7,525 nt of DNA, taken from assembly GCA_934277655.1 (NCBI GenBank), contig CAKQVC010000090.1, positions 1-7,525 on the forward strand. Reading direction: 5' to 3'. The DNA comes from an uncultured Clostridia bacterium. Lineage in GTDB: Bacteria; Bacillota; Clostridia; Peptostreptococcales; Anaerovoracaceae. The position numbers and the translations under genes are program-made. Position 1 is the first letter of the stretch. Every line of letters begins with the position of its first letter. The notes beneath the pieces were generated by a model. It saw nothing but the letters and a program-made list of their open reading frames with translations. It was not told the origin of the DNA and did no database searches. Shown one piece after another: positions 6,670-7,525 of the stretch.

Positions 6670-6703
6670 CCCTCTCGATCAGGATGACCGGGAGGGCATT
6701 TTT
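6670..6703 (+). terminator. Rho-independent terminator of the secreted-protein operon
   Basis: CCCTCTCG (6670-6677) pairs with CGGGAGGG (6689-6696), 8 bp with one G-U, across an 11-nt loop. CA and five T residues (6699-6703) follow. It lies about 40 bases after the stop codon. On the minus strand the hairpin has no T tract after it, so it serves only the plus-strand gene. Confidence 0.8.
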
Positions 6704-6731
6704 CTATATCCATAAACTAAAATTGGTCCTA

Positions 6732-6813
6732 TGTCAAGATTTAGTACAAATTAAAATGAGAATGGCTATGAATTCGTTTCGTATTTTGGCTTGTACTATT
6801 TATGTTCTTGACA
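6732..6813. repeat. 82-bp inverted-repeat element (MITE-like or insertion-sequence relic)
   Basis: The element starts TGTCAAGA (6732-6739) and ends with its exact reverse complement TCTTGACA (6806-6813). A second perfect pair follows inside, TAGTACAA (6742-6749) with TTGTACTA (6791-6798), then AAAAT (6753-6757) with ATTTT (6783-6787) at matching three-base spacing. The right arm has five extra bases between the first two blocks. There is no room for a coding gene, and no convincing target-site duplication is visible. The right arm overlaps the 3' end of the minus-strand gene. It might also act as a long weak stem-loop in the transcript, but no T tract follows. Whether it is a mobile miniature element or two abutting ends of a lost insertion sequence cannot be decided here. 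Confidence 0.6.
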
Positions 6814-7525
6814 CATTTTTGTCCAGATTCTTACACCGAAACGGCATTGTTTGAGTGAGGTTTCGGCAATCATTTTGCCCTCCCGATCAAGGATCTGCAG
6901 CTTCGCTTTATAATAGTATTTCGCGTTTGCCTGTCCTTCGGTGTTGAGATAAACACCGGTTGTTTTTGTAAGCCTTGCGGTATAGCCGGATTTTTTCGAT
7001 TCTGATCTATAAAACTTGTATTTTACGGTATATCCGGCTTCTTTCACTTCCTGCAGCAGGTTCTTAATTGCTGCGTCCTGCCGCACAAGTGCTTTGATAT
7101 TTTTCTTAGGTGTTTTGCTGGTTCTGACAGTCAGTTTCAGATTGCCGGCGCTTGTTTTGATTGCTTTATCGATTTGCGCTTTTGTCGGTGGAATCCTGGA
7201 AAAAGTGACCTCTACCTTATCTCCGGTCTTAAGTCCTTTGACCTTATGATCGGAAACCTTAACTTCCTTTCCGTTAACCAGCACCTTCTCAATCTGCATG
7301 CCCGCGTCCGGTGTGATCACCAAGGTACTGCCATGATCCGTAAGATCGGTCTTGCCGCCCTCGCCGGTTATGATCTCCGGCTTCTGCACCAGAACATAAG
7401 AGCCGCCGGAAGATGCTGGTTTCTTTTCTAAAGCGGCAAGGGCATCTTCAATCGCCTTTGCCATAGCATCCACTTCTGCCTGCTCTGCCTTGCTCTTGGT
7501 ACGATCTACCGCCTTGACAGCATTC
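6796..7525 (-). CDS. Secreted-type protein, C-terminal part: FIVAR-like segment plus shared C-terminal module, N-terminus beyond window
   Basis: The frame is open to the window edge, so this is the C-terminal 242 residues of a larger protein. The in-frame GTG at 7473 is an internal valine codon without a ribosome binding site, not a start. The first visible residues, NAVKAVDRTKSKAEQAEVDAMAKAIEDALAALEKK, form a helical segment resembling FIVAR-like repeats of Gram-positive surface proteins. A short SSGGS linker follows, then a 189-residue module (7383-6817) that aligns without gaps to the C-terminus of the convergent LRR protein, including GSTLxITPDxGM, VNGKEV, GLKTGDKVE, AGYTVKYKFYRSE, YLNT, KYYYK and LKQCxxGxRxWTK. 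The protein ends with six extra residues, MCQEHK, encoded at the inverted-repeat element. It is probably exported, though its signal peptide would be outside the window. No LPXTG motif or membrane segment is visible. Function unknown; an adhesin or wall-associated role is inferred. Confidence 0.85.
   Translation of the reverse strand, partial: NAVKAVDRTKSKAEQAEVDAMAKAIEDALAALEKKPASSGGSYVLVQKPEIITGEGGKTDLTDHGSTLVITPDAGMQIEKVLVNGKEVKVSDHKVKGLKTGDKVEVTFSRIPPTKAQIDKAIKTSAGNLKLTVRTSKTPKKNIKALVRQDAAIKNLLQEVKEAGYTVKYKFYRSESKKSGYTARLTKTTGVYLNTEGQANAKYYYKAKLQILDREGKMIAETSLKQCRFGVRIWTKMCQEHK

Noticed and set aside
1..7525. CRISPR array, retron, toxin-antitoxin pair or other defence system.
   Set aside because: No spaced direct repeats, reverse transcriptase, nuclease or DUF4160 partner is visible on either strand.

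Overview
The window looks like a chromosomal segment from a low-to-mid GC Gram-positive anaerobe, most likely of class Clostridia. The grounds are strong GGAGG ribosome binding sites, A/T-rich promoters with near-consensus boxes, a C_GCAxxG_C_C family protein, a MalT-like LuxR regulator, and secreted proteins with EF-hand, leucine-rich repeat and FIVAR-like modules. Genus cannot be assigned from the sequence alone.

Layout. At the left edge, on the minus strand, is the start of a small C_GCAxxG_C_C redox-type protein that runs off the window. A divergent intergenic region then leads to a tRNA-Ala (anticodon CGC, CCA encoded, G3-U70 identity pair) with its own promoter and intrinsic terminator. 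Next is a monocistronic 832-aa MalT/LAL-type LuxR regulator (AAA+-like STAND ATPase, helical repeat middle, C-terminal HTH) with a textbook promoter and a terminator. After it come two closely spaced plus-strand genes: a DUF2442-like small protein that probably starts at TTG, and a 1056-aa secreted protein. That protein has a signal peptide, two related beta-solenoid-like domains, an EF-hand loop, about nine 21-residue leucine-rich repeats with a cysteine ladder, an Ig-like region, a Gly/Ser linker and a 189-aa C-terminal module. A terminator follows. The right end is a convergent minus-strand gene, truncated by the window edge. It encodes the end of another secreted-type protein: a FIVAR-like helical segment, then the same 189-aa C-terminal module.

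The roughly 165-bp spacer between the two convergent genes is unusual. It holds a sequence resembling a solitary IS256-family terminus, a terminator, and an 82-bp element bounded by imperfect inverted repeats (TGTCAAGA...TCTTGACA). The right arm of that element forms the last codons and the stop codon of the minus-strand gene.

How the genes may work together (inference): the LuxR regulator may control the neighbouring surface-protein operon. The shared C-terminal module, found in two adjacent exported proteins with no LPXTG motif, SLH domain or C-terminal membrane anchor, is a candidate cell-surface retention or sorting domain.
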